A DNA stretch of 22,912 bases, taken from NCBI GenBank assembly GCA_002782345.1, contig PFHO01000045.1:1-22912 (forward strand), in the 5' to 3' direction. Shown here in pieces: positions 8,297 to 15,492 of this stretch. Within the stretch, counting starts at the first letter, position 1. Every line of letters begins with the position of its first letter. This DNA is from Candidatus Moranbacteria bacterium CG_4_8_14_3_um_filter_34_16. GTDB taxonomy: Bacteria > Patescibacteriota > Minisyncoccia > Moranbacterales > UBA2206. Under the pieces are notes generated by a model, which was not told the origin of the DNA, ran no database searches, and was given only the letters and a program-made list of their open reading frames with translations. The position numbers were made by a program, and so were the translations under genes.

Positions 8297-8323
8297 AAAA
8301 AAAAGCTCGCCACAGCGAACTTT
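8297..8323 (-). terminator. Intrinsic terminator of recO
   Basis: On the minus strand AAAGTTCGC (8323-8315), loop TGTG, GCGAGCTTT (8310-8302) forms a 9-bp stem with one G-U pair and continues into a run of eight T. It separates recO from nusA. Confidence 0.8.
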
Positions 8324-8392
8324 CAAAAACTCCACCAAAATTCATCCTTCAACTCAACAACACCCGAATTTTACCAAAAAAAAAATTTTCTG

Positions 8393-9118
8393 TCAACCAA
8401 TGATCCAACGTGTCACTTCTTGTGCCACAAATTCCAAATTGGATAATCCTTCAGAATTGATCTTTATTTTTTCAAAATTTCCGATTCTGTTTTCCAAAAA
8501 AATCCGAATTGTTTTTATCGCTTCGTCTTTTATCCTTATTTTCCCTTTTTCTTTTTGAGAACATCGCGCACAAAGTGTTCCGCCCTGAGCAGAACTAAAC
8601 CAATTTTTTCCCGGAATCAGTTTTTGCGAACAATTGACACAAAATTTCATTTGCAAACCATATCCGGTTTTTTCAAGAATTTTGAATAAAAATCCCAAAG
8701 TTAAAATTTTTCTCTCCAAAATTTTCTCTCCTTCTTTTTGAGAATTTTTTTCCATCATTTTCAGATATTCCAAAAGCAAAGCAAAAATTTCACTGTCTTT
8801 TTCTTCTTGGCAAATCAATTGATCAAAAATCCTGAAAACATAAAAAACTTTTTCCAAAGAGAAAAGATTTTGTTTAATTTGAGAAAAATTCAAAATTGGT
8901 ATCGCTCCAGTGATTTGTCCACGTCCTCGTCCGCGAGAAACAAAAATTTCCGTATATGTTATCGCTTCCAAAGCTCCTGACAATTTGGCATTTGACTTGC
9001 GCGTGCCTCGAGCAACAAACATATTTTTTCCCGCTTCCGCCGAATAAAAAGAATACATCCGATCAGTTTCACCGACATTAAATTTTCCCAGCATAATAGC
9101 CTGATATTTATTTTCCAT
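8393..9118 (-). CDS. recO: DNA repair protein RecO
   Basis: Recombination mediator that, with RecR, loads RecA onto SSB-coated single-stranded DNA and anneals strands. The 241 residues match the family. The N-terminal OB-fold carries the recognisable VARGTRKSNAKLSGALE segment (35-51); the helical C-terminal domain contains a four-cysteine zinc site, CVNC (160-163) and CARC (183-186), with FSSAQGGTLC between. It starts at the ATG at 9118; TAAAAT ends exactly 6 bases upstream and there is no SD, pointing to a leaderless mRNA. It is flanked by a terminator upstream (9145-9183) and its own terminator downstream (8297-8323), so it is probably a single-gene unit. The stop codon is TGA. Confidence 0.95.
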   Translation of the reverse strand: MENKYQAIMLGKFNVGETDRMYSFYSAEAGKNMFVARGTRKSNAKLSGALEAITYTEIFVSRGRGRGQITGAIPILNFSQIKQNLFSLEKVFYVFRIFDQLICQEEKDSEIFALLLEYLKMMEKNSQKEGEKILERKILTLGFLFKILEKTGYGLQMKFCVNCSQKLIPGKNWFSSAQGGTLCARCSQKEKGKIRIKDEAIKTIRIFLENRIGNFEKIKINSEGLSNLEFVAQEVTRWIIG

Positions 9119-9124
9119 AAAATA

Positions 9125-9130
9125 ATTTTA
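9125..9130 (-). promoter_or_regulatory. recO -10 box, leaderless start
   Basis: Minus-strand TAAAAT followed by TATTTT and the ATG at 9118. The 6-base gap puts the expected transcription start at or next to the start codon. It is identical in spacing to the box before smpB. No clear -35 is seen. Confidence 0.5.
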
Positions 9131-9144
9131 ACCTAATTTGAAAA

Positions 9145-9183
9145 ACAAAAAAAGGGAAGTTTCCACGCCGGGCAACTTCCCTT
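9145..9183 (-). terminator. Intrinsic terminator of the HTH/CxxC operon
   Basis: On the minus strand AAGGGAAGTT (9183-9174) pairs perfectly with AACTTCCCTT (9161-9152) over 10 bp around a 12-base loop, followed by TTTTTTTGTTTTT. The T-run exists only in the minus direction, so it ends transcription arriving from 9295-9604 before recO. Confidence 0.82.
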
Positions 9184-9294
9184 CCAAAAAAAGCTTTCTG
9201 GGGAAAATATCTTTGAAAAATGCACAAACTAAAAAAAACTATATTAAGCTATTTTTTTACCTAAATTTTAATTCTGAATTTTTATCTCCTTCTT

Positions 9295-9450
9295 CTAATT
9301 TTCTATCTCTAATTTTTTTGCCTTTAATGCTTTCAGTTCTTTCCCAACTTTTTCTTTGCAATCCAGACATATACTATGTGTGATAAGATCAGATTCGCCA
9401 CCTAATTTTTCTCCCATATCTTTTTGACACCAAGCACAAATTATTTTCAT
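9295..9450 (-). CDS. 51-aa protein with two CxxC motifs
   Basis: Translating the minus strand from the ATG at 9450 gives MKIICAWCQKDMG...DLITHSICLDCKEKVGKEL and ends IEN at 51 residues. Two CxxC pairs (Cys5/Cys8 and Cys28/Cys31) with a nearby His25 suggest a zinc knuckle; the C-terminal third is a Lys/Glu-rich helix. I recognise the pattern CAWC...ITH-x-IC-xx-C as one that recurs in small bacterial zinc-ribbon-like proteins, but I know no function for it. It lies 13 bases downstream of a tiny HTH gene, probably in one transcript, and is followed by a strong terminator, which supports expression. The lack of an SD fits the region. Function unknown. Confidence 0.75.
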   Translation of the reverse strand: MKIICAWCQKDMGEKLGGESDLITHSICLDCKEKVGKELKALKAKKLEIEN

Positions 9451-9463
9451 AATGATGATTTTT

Positions 9464-9604
9464 TTATTTATAAATTTTAAATTTTAAATTCAACTGTTTA
9501 TAGATTGTTTTAGTGGAAACGCCAAACATTTTCACAAACTCAATTGACCGCAAAGATCCATAGCACCTTATTGCCTCTAATATCTTCTCTGTCTTCTTGG
9601 TCAT
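9464..9604 (-). CDS. 46-aa helix-turn-helix protein, possibly truncated
   Basis: From the ATG at 9604 the minus strand reads MTKKTEKILEAIRCYGSLRS followed by IEFVKMFGVSTKTIYKQLN and ends KFKIYK. Residues 5-39 fit a short helix-turn-helix: helix, turn at FGVS, and recognition helix STKTIYKQL. Winged-helix proteins of this type normally run on through a wing; here the last residues are encoded by a low-complexity A/T stretch, so the gene may be a shortened remnant or a minimal DNA-binding protein. A near-consensus promoter with a palindrome in its spacer lies 25-53 bases upstream, a natural place for self-repression. AAGGGAAG directly before the ATG is a weak SD. It is the first gene of a two-gene unit with the CxxC protein. 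Confidence 0.65.
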   Translation of the reverse strand: MTKKTEKILEAIRCYGSLRSIEFVKMFGVSTKTIYKQLNLKFKIYK

Positions 9605-9628
9605 ACTTCCCTTAATACTTACGCCCCT

Positions 9629-9657
9629 ATTATAGCGAGTGAATATTCACCGATCAA
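9629..9657 (-). promoter_or_regulatory. Promoter with palindromic operator for the HTH/CxxC genes
   Basis: On the minus strand TTGATC (9657-9652), a 17-base spacer and a perfect TATAAT (9634-9629). The spacer contains the 12-bp perfect palindrome GTGAATATTCAC (9639-9650), so a dimeric regulator bound there would block polymerase. The downstream gene encodes an HTH protein, which suggests autoregulation by inference. Confidence 0.8.
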
Positions 9658-9690
9658 TCTTCCGCATCACATCATCTAAAATGACACCGA

Positions 9691-9710
9691 CCTGCCTGCC
9701 GGTAGGCAGG
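9691..9710. repeat. G+C-rich 20-bp palindrome
   Basis: CCTGCCTGCCGGTAGGCAGG is self-complementary over all 20 bases apart from one G-T position. It is strikingly G+C rich for this sequence and could be a dispersed palindromic repeat, a protein-binding site, or part of a hairpin RNA. Only one copy is present in the window. Confidence 0.6.
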
Positions 9711-9744
9711 AATTTATGGTAAAAGTATTAGGTTAATTTTTAAC

Positions 9745-9784
9745 AATAAAAAAACGGCCTTAGCGATAACACCAACACCGTTTT
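9745..9784 (-). terminator. Possible minus-strand terminator downstream of the CAP gene
   Basis: AAAACGG (9784-9778 read on minus) pairs with CCGTTTT (9757-9751) around a 20-base loop and is followed by TTTATTG on the minus strand. It lies 120 bases downstream of the CAP gene stop. Confidence 0.45.
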
Positions 9785-9810
9785 ATTTGAGGTCCCAAAT
9801 AAATTTGGGG

Positions 9811-9857
9811 AAAGACAAGGAATCTTGCCTTTATTTTTTTAACCTTGGCAGGTTTTT
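9811..9857 (+). terminator. Tandem plus-strand terminator-like hairpins, no gene upstream
   Basis: First hairpin: AAAGACAAG (9811-9819), loop GAAT, CTTGCCTTT (9824-9832), one mismatch, then ATTTTTTT. Second: AACCT (9841-9845), loop TGGC, AGGTT (9850-9854), then T. Both have T-runs only on the plus strand, yet no plus-strand gene precedes them. Confidence 0.45.
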
Positions 9858-9903
9858 TGTTTTTGCTATTTATTTTTTCTATTAAAATATAATTTAATAG
9901 TCC

Positions 9904-10731
9904 TTATTTTTCCCATCTCACTTTCAAAACTTGCACTGTCGGATATTTTTTCTTTTTTTCCAGTTCTATCATTAAAGATATTCCCAACGAAATAAATGTT
10001 ATCGGCATAAACGCTATTGGAATAAAAACGAGTATCATCGCCAAAACCACCGCCATTTCACTCTTGAAATTTATTCCCTTTTCTTGGGCAAAAAAATCTT
10101 TCATAAAGAAATAATTTTCCCCTAAATTCCAATCGGAATTTTTTTCTTCTTGCGCTTGAAGCACTTGAGGCGTTATTTTTTTTTCTTCTTTTTTCAAAAC
10201 ATTTTTTTGATTGGCAGAAAAAAATTCTTGGCCAGAAAAATTATTTTTGGCGTCAGCTAATGTTCCAAATTCTTGCACCGCGATAATGGAAGTTTGACCG
10301 TCAATTTCTCCGGCGCCTATCGCCACCCCGATTTGTTGAAATTTTTCATTCAAGATATTTTTTCGGTGTGTCAAACTTTCCATCCACGCTTTGTGTTGTT
10401 CCCCCGCCTCCAAAAAATTTATCGCCAAATTTTCTCCGGCATATTTGTAATCATAATTTTCTTTGGAAAACCAAAACCATGGATTGATTCCTGTCGGAGA
10501 AGTATGTGCGAAATAATGATTCTTGACCATATCTTCCAGCTTGTCTTGTGCAACTTTTTTCAATGTCTCGTTTTCTTGAAGAGGCAATAAATTATTTTCC
10601 TGGCGAGATTGGTTGACCAAATCAATCACATTTTGAGCAGTGATTTCTTTTGCCAAAACCGGAAAAGACACCAGCAAAAAAAAACTGATTGCCAAGAAAA
10701 AATATCTATTTTTTATCTTTATTTTTTTCAT
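9904..10731 (-). CDS. Exported CAP/SCP-domain protein
   Basis: Cysteine-rich secretory/allergen/PR-1 superfamily protein, usually extracellular or envelope associated; bacterial members lack a well-defined activity. The 275 residues comprise a Lys-rich start and hydrophobic signal or anchor (10-27), a CAP domain at about 33-155, a low-complexity linker (about 160-220) and a second membrane helix (226-255) with a basic cytoplasmic tail. CAP cavity residues are visible: His76 in YFAHTSPTG, Glu100 in AGENLA and His122 in LTHRKNIL. The C-terminal anchor keeps the domain outside the cell. It stands alone between two terminator regions; the ABC permease gene upstream on the same strand is separated by a strong terminator. 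The fold is confident, the role is unknown. Confidence 0.9.
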   Translation of the reverse strand: MKKIKIKNRYFFLAISFFLLVSFPVLAKEITAQNVIDLVNQSRQENNLLPLQENETLKKVAQDKLEDMVKNHYFAHTSPTGINPWFWFSKENYDYKYAGENLAINFLEAGEQHKAWMESLTHRKNILNEKFQQIGVAIGAGEIDGQTSIIAVQEFGTLADAKNNFSGQEFFSANQKNVLKKEEKKITPQVLQAQEEKNSDWNLGENYFFMKDFFAQEKGINFKSEMAVVLAMILVFIPIAFMPITFISLGISLMIELEKKKKYPTVQVLKVRWEK

Positions 10732-10823
10732 TTTTTTATTTTTTTTGTTCTCCCTAAAAAAATTATCTTTTTTTTGAAAAATTGTCTCTCATCGGTGATT
10801 TTTTCAAAAATAGCCCGAGAAAC

Positions 10824-10851
10824 AAAAAACGGGTGTTCACCCGTGTTTTTT
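10824..10851 (-). terminator. Bidirectional intrinsic terminator after the ABC permease
   Basis: ACGGGTG (10829-10835), TT, CACCCGT (10838-10844) extended by flanking A/T pairs, with six T after the stem on the minus strand and six on the plus strand. It ends the kelch/ABC operon, whose last gene stops at 10988. Confidence 0.82.
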
Positions 10852-10987
10852 CTTTTTCTTGGCTTTTTTTCACAATCATTTTCAAGCCTTGACTACTTTC
10901 CTATTGTAACAGATTTTTCTCTCTTTGTCCAGCAAACGCATCACATCATGAACTTATGCAAATCAGCTTATGTTTGGAAAATATTTT

Positions 10988-12271
10988 TTATTCATAACGC
11001 AAAGCTTCCAAAGCATGGATTCCAGACGCACGAGTAGCCGGCATAATTCCCGTTATAACCCCTAAAAAAAAGATGAAACCCGCTATTAAACCGCTAAAAT
11101 AGTTGGGCACATAGACAAAATAGTATAATTCTACTCCTACTTTCTGACCAAAAAAAATTAAAACTTTATTCACCAAAAGAGCTATTCCATAACCGCCCAA
11201 AAAACCAATAATTCCCCCAATAAAACTTATCAGTATCGCTTCCAAAATAAACATTTTGAAAATATCCAGTCTTTTCGTTCCCAATGCCTTCAATATTCCA
11301 ATTTCTTTAGTTCTTTGCAAAAGAGAAATACTCAAAGTATTGAGCATTCCCATAACGGAAATAGACATTATAATAATTCCAAAAACCGCTAATATCGCTC
11401 TGACTGTATTGAAAAAAGAATCTATATCTTTGATTAAATCATTGACACTTTCCGTAACAAAACCCATTTGTTCCAACGATTGTTTGGCAAAACCATACTT
11501 TTCCATATTGTTTATTTGGACTTTGCCTTCTTGCGCTAAATCAACTTCAAAACTATTTTTCACCACCTCAAAAGGCAAATAGATCACAATCGCATCGCTT
11601 TTGACAACTCCGACAATTTCCGTCTCACTGTTTTCAAATTTTTTATCTTTAGAAAATTTGGAACTGATATCCTGATTAACCGCTATATTGTAAGTGATCT
11701 TTTTTCCAATGGTTTCATCTACACTTTTTAACCCTAAAAGATCGGATAATCTGCTTGAGATAATCGCTCTATTTTCTCCATTGGAAAATTTATTCTCTTT
11801 GCTTTGATAAGTTATTTTTGCCAATTCAATAAAGCCTTCTGTTACGCCAAAAACCACCGCATCTGTTTGCGATTCCCCCAAGATTATTTTCCCTCCGACA
11901 TTGACTTTTTTCTCCACTTTTCCCACACCATCAATTTTTTTGATTTTATCTATTGATTCTTCATTCAAATATATAACACTATCTAGATTTCCATTGCTGA
12001 CATCAATAATATCCAAAGGATTATTTTTGGTAACTTCTTCAACAATCAATTTTTGCACTCCAAATCCCATGCTTAGCAAAAATGTAATCACTCCAATTCC
12101 CAACGCCACTCCGCCAATAGTCAAAACCGAACGAATTTTTCCGGCTTTTAAATTTTTCAGACTGATATATAAAATCATCAAAAATCCCATCCCCATATGG
12201 ACTTCTTTCCATTTTTCTTTGGGACGGTTTTTATTTTTCTGAATAAATTTTGAGAATGGGTTAAAATTCAT
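10988..12271 (-). CDS. ABC transporter permease, MacB/FtsX type
   Basis: Membrane subunit of a mechanotransmission-type ABC system (MacB, LolC/E, FtsX relatives). The 427 residues follow the family plan: cytoplasmic N-terminus, first membrane helix at about 47-70, a large extracytoplasmic domain (about 75-285), then three helices (about 288-315, 335-362, 392-411). Signatures include SISLLQRTKEIGILKALGTKRLDI between helices 2 and 3 and the terminal PATRASGIHALEALRYE. The start at 12271 overlaps the ATPase stop by 11 bases, so the pair is translationally coupled. A start at an internal Met near residue 26 is also possible. In a single-membrane cell it more likely drives an envelope process or peptide export than lipoprotein sorting; the substrate is unknown. 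Confidence 0.93.
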   Translation of the reverse strand: MNFNPFSKFIQKNKNRPKEKWKEVHMGMGFLMILYISLKNLKAGKIRSVLTIGGVALGIGVITFLLSMGFGVQKLIVEEVTKNNPLDIIDVSNGNLDSVIYLNEESIDKIKKIDGVGKVEKKVNVGGKIILGESQTDAVVFGVTEGFIELAKITYQSKENKFSNGENRAIISSRLSDLLGLKSVDETIGKKITYNIAVNQDISSKFSKDKKFENSETEIVGVVKSDAIVIYLPFEVVKNSFEVDLAQEGKVQINNMEKYGFAKQSLEQMGFVTESVNDLIKDIDSFFNTVRAILAVFGIIIMSISVMGMLNTLSISLLQRTKEIGILKALGTKRLDIFKMFILEAILISFIGGIIGFLGGYGIALLVNKVLIFFGQKVGVELYYFVYVPNYFSGLIAGFIFFLGVITGIMPATRASGIHALEALRYE

Positions 12272-13073
12272 TTGTCATTTTTGAAATTTCGTTTGGATCA
12301 TCCACATCCAAAACGATTTTTCCATCCACCATTTTAATGACTCTCGTCGCATAACTAACCTGTTCAGGATTGTGCGTTACCATAAGCACCGTGATTCCAT
12401 ATTCTTGATTAAATTTTTTTATCAATTCCATAAGTTGCACTCCCGATTTCTGGTCAAGATTTCCAGTCGGTTCATCAGCAATTATAAATTTAGGATTTAA
12501 AAGAAGCGCTCTAGCAAGAGCAATTTTTTGTTGTTGCCCTCCAGACAAATCAAAAGGACGATACCGCGCCCATTTTTCCATTCCAACCACTTCTAATGTC
12601 TTATGCGCCCTCTCAACGCTTTTTCTGTAACTTCTTCCATTGATAAATCCAGGAATAGCGATATTTTCCACCACTGAAAGCGATTTTATCCAAAAAGCTT
12701 GTTGGGGAATAAACCCAATATATTGATTTCTAAAAAAAGCGCGCCAATTTTTGCTATGTCCCCAAATATCTTCTTTGTCCACGAAAACAGTCCCATTAGT
12801 CGGTTCTTCCAAACCATAGATTATATGAAGTAAAGTAGATTTACCGCATCCGGAAGGTCCCATCAGCAAGGCAAAATCTCCCCTTTTCACTTTGATACTA
12901 ACATCTTTAAGCACACTAACAATAGACGCGCCCAAAATAAAATCCTTAAAAACATTTTCCGCCACAACCACAACCTCTCTTTCGCCCTCTTTAATATCAG
13001 AACCGTTATAAGATGACCCTTGCAATTTTTTCCATTGAAGCTTTATTTTCTTTTGCAAAAGAACTCCAATCAA
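12261..13073 (-). CDS. ABC transporter ATP-binding protein, MacB/LolD type
   Basis: ATPase partner of the permease that overlaps its 3' end. Numbered from the TTG at 13073 (270 residues): Walker A GPSGCGKST (72-80), Q-loop Gln124, signature LSGGQ (176-180), Walker B FIIADEP (196-202), H-loop His234. The ABC domain begins at about residue 34 (VVVVAENVFKDF). The first 20-odd residues from the TTG look unnatural. The other frame immediately upstream (ATG at 13131) encodes an acidic leader that reads better as the true N-terminus, so a frameshift near 13010 is likely. The catalytic domain is intact. The gene follows the FN3 part of the surface protein by 45 bases, or overlaps it by 13 if the ATG at 13131 is the real start. 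Confidence 0.92.
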   Translation of the reverse strand: MIGVLLQKKIKLQWKKLQGSSYNGSDIKEGEREVVVVAENVFKDFILGASIVSVLKDVSIKVKRGDFALLMGPSGCGKSTLLHIIYGLEEPTNGTVFVDKEDIWGHSKNWRAFFRNQYIGFIPQQAFWIKSLSVVENIAIPGFINGRSYRKSVERAHKTLEVVGMEKWARYRPFDLSGGQQQKIALARALLLNPKFIIADEPTGNLDQKSGVQLMELIKKFNQEYGITVLMVTHNPEQVSYATRVIKMVDGKIVLDVDDPNEISKMTNEF

Positions 13074-13131
13074 ATTGATTAACTTTATTTTCTTCTATTC
13101 TATTTTCGTTTTCATTTTTTATTTCGTCCAT
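13006..13131 (-). CDS. 41-aa ORF, probable true N-terminus of the ABC ATPase, out of frame
   Basis: From the ATG at 13131 the minus strand reads MDEIKNENENRIEENKVNQF, then DWSSFAKENKASMEKIARVIL and a TAA. It overlaps the end of the FN3 ORF by 13 bases, as tightly packed operon genes do, and stops where the ATPase frame, one base over, takes up a sensible sequence (NGSDIKEGEREVVVVAEN). The simplest reading is one ATPase gene with a single-base indel near 13005-13020. It could instead be a separate short leader ORF. Confidence 0.45.
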   Translation of the reverse strand: MDEIKNENENRIEENKVNQFDWSSFAKENKASMEKIARVIL

Positions 13132-13982
13132 ATTTTTGAAATCCAACCAAATTTATTTTGAAAAGTATTTACGACAATTTCTGTGGCATTTTCTTTGGTT
13201 CCTTCCACTACCACAGTTGAAACTACGGATTTTGTTTCATTGTTCGCTCCGTCAAAAGCTTGAATAACATAACTATACACCTGACCGGGAGTGGCGGGAA
13301 TAGTGATTAAATGATATGTATTTGAAGGATCTTCCGGCGTGCTTTGATCAAAATTATTTAAAAGCGAGCCTTTTCCAAAAAGAACTTCCACCCTAGTTGC
13401 TTCATCTGTTTCTATTTTAACATACAAATTGGCTGTTACATCTTTTCCCCGGCCAATCACTTTTCCCACTGAACGATTAGTTATAATTGTTGGTGGACGA
13501 CTGTCGGTAAGTGTGGTTACTTTCGCCTCCGCCGTCGCCACTTCTATTCCATTAGTGTCAACTCCACTGGCAATAATTGTATATTCCAACGCCGGATCCA
13601 ACCCTTCTATAACCGCTTCATGATTTTCAGCCATATCGGAAATCAGATAATTGTGAAATTCTCCTTCTGAGTTAGATTTGAATTTTACAAGAGTATTTGC
13701 CAAATGAGATGTTTTATAATTTACCGTTATAGTTGGGGCATCCACATTTTCTTTATTTTGCACAGTTAAATCAGTCACTTTTGTTTGTTCCAAAGTTTGA
13801 AAAGTATATTCATCAGAATTGAAATTGTTAAGATCGGCGTCAATTGCGTCAATTTGGTAATTATAAATTGAAGCTGTTTCCAAGTTAGCCAATTTTTCTA
13901 AATGAGTGGTCCCAGCTGAAGTTTCTTCTATGGTAGTTGTATAAGCTCCCTTTCCATATTTCAATGTGCAAGTAGAACTCAT
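13119..13982 (-). CDS. FN3-repeat C-terminal part of the broken surface protein
   Basis: The 287 residues hold two complete and one partial fibronectin type III-like beta domains: a first ending in EYTFQTLEQ, a second from TKVTDLTV to KVTTLTD, and a third from SRPPTIITNRS to VVSTVVVEG. No catalytic motif is seen. Such domains are spacers or adhesion modules of exported proteins. The ATG at 13982 is inside the first FN3 domain: the same frame is open up to 14150 and reads CIDPDGNIGTSEIAYFTT and PPTISEVTVSEIGLNSAIIS upstream, so this is not a true gene start but the tail of the propeller gene in another frame. The ATPase gene follows directly. As part of one protein with the two ORFs upstream it would be exported. 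Confidence 0.75.
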   Translation of the reverse strand: MSSTCTLKYGKGAYTTTIEETSAGTTHLEKLANLETASIYNYQIDAIDADLNNFNSDEYTFQTLEQTKVTDLTVQNKENVDAPTITVNYKTSHLANTLVKFKSNSEGEFHNYLISDMAENHEAVIEGLDPALEYTIIASGVDTNGIEVATAEAKVTTLTDSRPPTIITNRSVGKVIGRGKDVTANLYVKIETDEATRVEVLFGKGSLLNNFDQSTPEDPSNTYHLITIPATPGQVYSYVIQAFDGANNETKSVVSTVVVEGTKENATEIVVNTFQNKFGWISKIWTK

Positions 13983-14106
13983 ATTGGTTTTCCAAGAAAT
14001 AATAGCTGAATTTAATCCTATTTCACTTACAGTTACCTCCGAAATTGTCGGTGGATCAAGCGTGGTGAAATATGCAATTTCAGAGGTGCCGATATTTCCG
14101 TCCGGA

Positions 14107-15492
14107 TCAATGCAAATAACGATTGACAGCTGATTGAATATCGCTTCCGCTCAACGTTTCCCAATCCGACCAAGTTTCATTGTCGGCACTGGTTCTTGTT
14201 TCATAAGCAAGACTCGTGTTTGCCGGAGTATTGTCATTTTTAGTAAAAGAAATCCAACTGGTCACTTGCGAGAGATCTATAGATTGACTGATATATGTTC
14301 CGCTAGTGGAATAATTTGTCGCTCCCGCCGAAAAATTCCACATATCCGCCAGTGCTCCTCCATTAGTGGCGTAAAAATTGGTTCCACCATCAAATTCAAT
14401 AGACGCGCCATTATAGGGACCTCTGCCATAAGTAAATTTTTGATTATCGGGCAAACGACGCCAAGTATCACCGGCAATATCATATTCCCAAGTTTCATCT
14501 TTATACCAACCGGCCAGCGCAACAATTTTCCCATTATCGTTATAAGTCATATCTACGCCATAATATTGGGAAAAAGGCGTGGACGCCATTTTTGTGTAAG
14601 TATTGGAAGCGGTATTATAACGAATAAAGGCCGTTTCTCCATCGCCGGGCATAATAAAAAGACTAGTATCATCGGAAACCATCCGCGCCCCGACATTTGG
14701 ATAATAGTTTAAAGTTGTTCCGCCATCATCTACCGCGATGTTAGAAGCCGTTGACCAATCGCCACCGGCTGTTGAACGATAATACATCGTTTGTGTTCCA
14801 CCCCCGCGCAAAATATAAATGCGACTGTCTCCGGAATTGTAAGCCATCGCTGCGCCATTATAAACCACCGCCGGCAATAGATCGGCAACCGTTTCCCAAG
14901 CTGATCCATTAAAAGTATAAACCGTTTTGCTGTTGTAACGAGGAAAATATAAGTTGCCGTTATACCAAGTGCCTTTGAGATCATAATTAACATTGCCATA
15001 GGAAACATTCTCCATTGTCATCCAAGTATTGGTGGCAATATTGTAGCGATAAAAATTAGCCGTATTTCCACCCCGGATGGCATAAACATAGTTGGAAGCG
15101 CCGGATCCTTCATTCCAAATTAAATCGCCTCCCGTTCCCACTGTCCCGTTTATTCCATTGTTCACTTGTTGCGGTCCCACCCAACGTTGTCCAGCCACCG
15201 CGTCCGGATCAAATTTCCAAAAATCAAAAGTGCTATTCCCGCGAAAAGCGTAAATCAAATCATCGTTGCTATTGAGGGTCAATGAAGAATAATTGACTGT
15301 GGCCGGTGCCGCATCGGAAGAAAGAATTTCCCACGAATTTCCCGCCACGCTAAACCGCAAAAAATCAGTTCTTCCGGTTGATTGCAGAAAATACAAGTAT
15401 CCTCCGTGATACACTCCTTTTTGTTCTCCGTTTATCCTGCAGTTTCCGCCGGTACATCCAGTTGTAGGCAAGTCAGAGGTGAGGTGTCCCAA
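14107..15492 (-). CDS. Kelch-like beta-propeller, middle part of the broken surface protein
   Basis: The 461 residues are built from kelch/galactose-oxidase-like repeats of about 50 residues, for example NYVYAIRGGNTANFYRYN and SRIYILRGGGTQTMYYRS, each with the pattern Y-x-x-x-GG-x-F-x-RY...W. About eight blades are seen here and four in the ORF upstream, suggesting twelve or so in the original protein. The C-terminus (SWISFTKNDNTPAN...ETRTSADNETWSDWETL) starts another beta-sandwich domain and then hits TGA at 14107. The TTG start at 15492 is an artefact: the sequence joins onto the upstream ORF with a -1 shift near 15480 (DTSP to SDLPTTGCTGG). Presumed extracellular, with a binding or structural role. 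Confidence 0.78.
   Translation of the reverse strand: MGHLTSDLPTTGCTGGNCRINGEQKGVYHGGYLYFLQSTGRTDFLRFSVAGNSWEILSSDAAPATVNYSSLTLNSNDDLIYAFRGNSTFDFWKFDPDAVAGQRWVGPQQVNNGINGTVGTGGDLIWNEGSGASNYVYAIRGGNTANFYRYNIATNTWMTMENVSYGNVNYDLKGTWYNGNLYFPRYNSKTVYTFNGSAWETVADLLPAVVYNGAAMAYNSGDSRIYILRGGGTQTMYYRSTAGGDWSTASNIAVDDGGTTLNYYPNVGARMVSDDTSLFIMPGDGETAFIRYNTASNTYTKMASTPFSQYYGVDMTYNDNGKIVALAGWYKDETWEYDIAGDTWRRLPDNQKFTYGRGPYNGASIEFDGGTNFYATNGGALADMWNFSAGATNYSTSGTYISQSIDLSQVTSWISFTKNDNTPANTSLAYETRTSADNETWSDWETLSGSDIQSAVNRYLH

Larger units (their letters stand above)
9605..9903. other. Hairpin-rich gene-free region
   Basis: No coding signal on either strand over 299 bases. It holds the HTH promoter, a G+C-rich 20-bp palindrome (9691-9710), and five further stem-loops between 9751 and 9900, two of them followed by T-runs on the plus strand where no gene is seen. 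Confidence 0.55.

Noticed and set aside
9138..9383. Plus-strand 81-aa ORF over the CxxC gene
   Set aside because: It runs through a perfect terminator hairpin and antisense to a better-supported gene.
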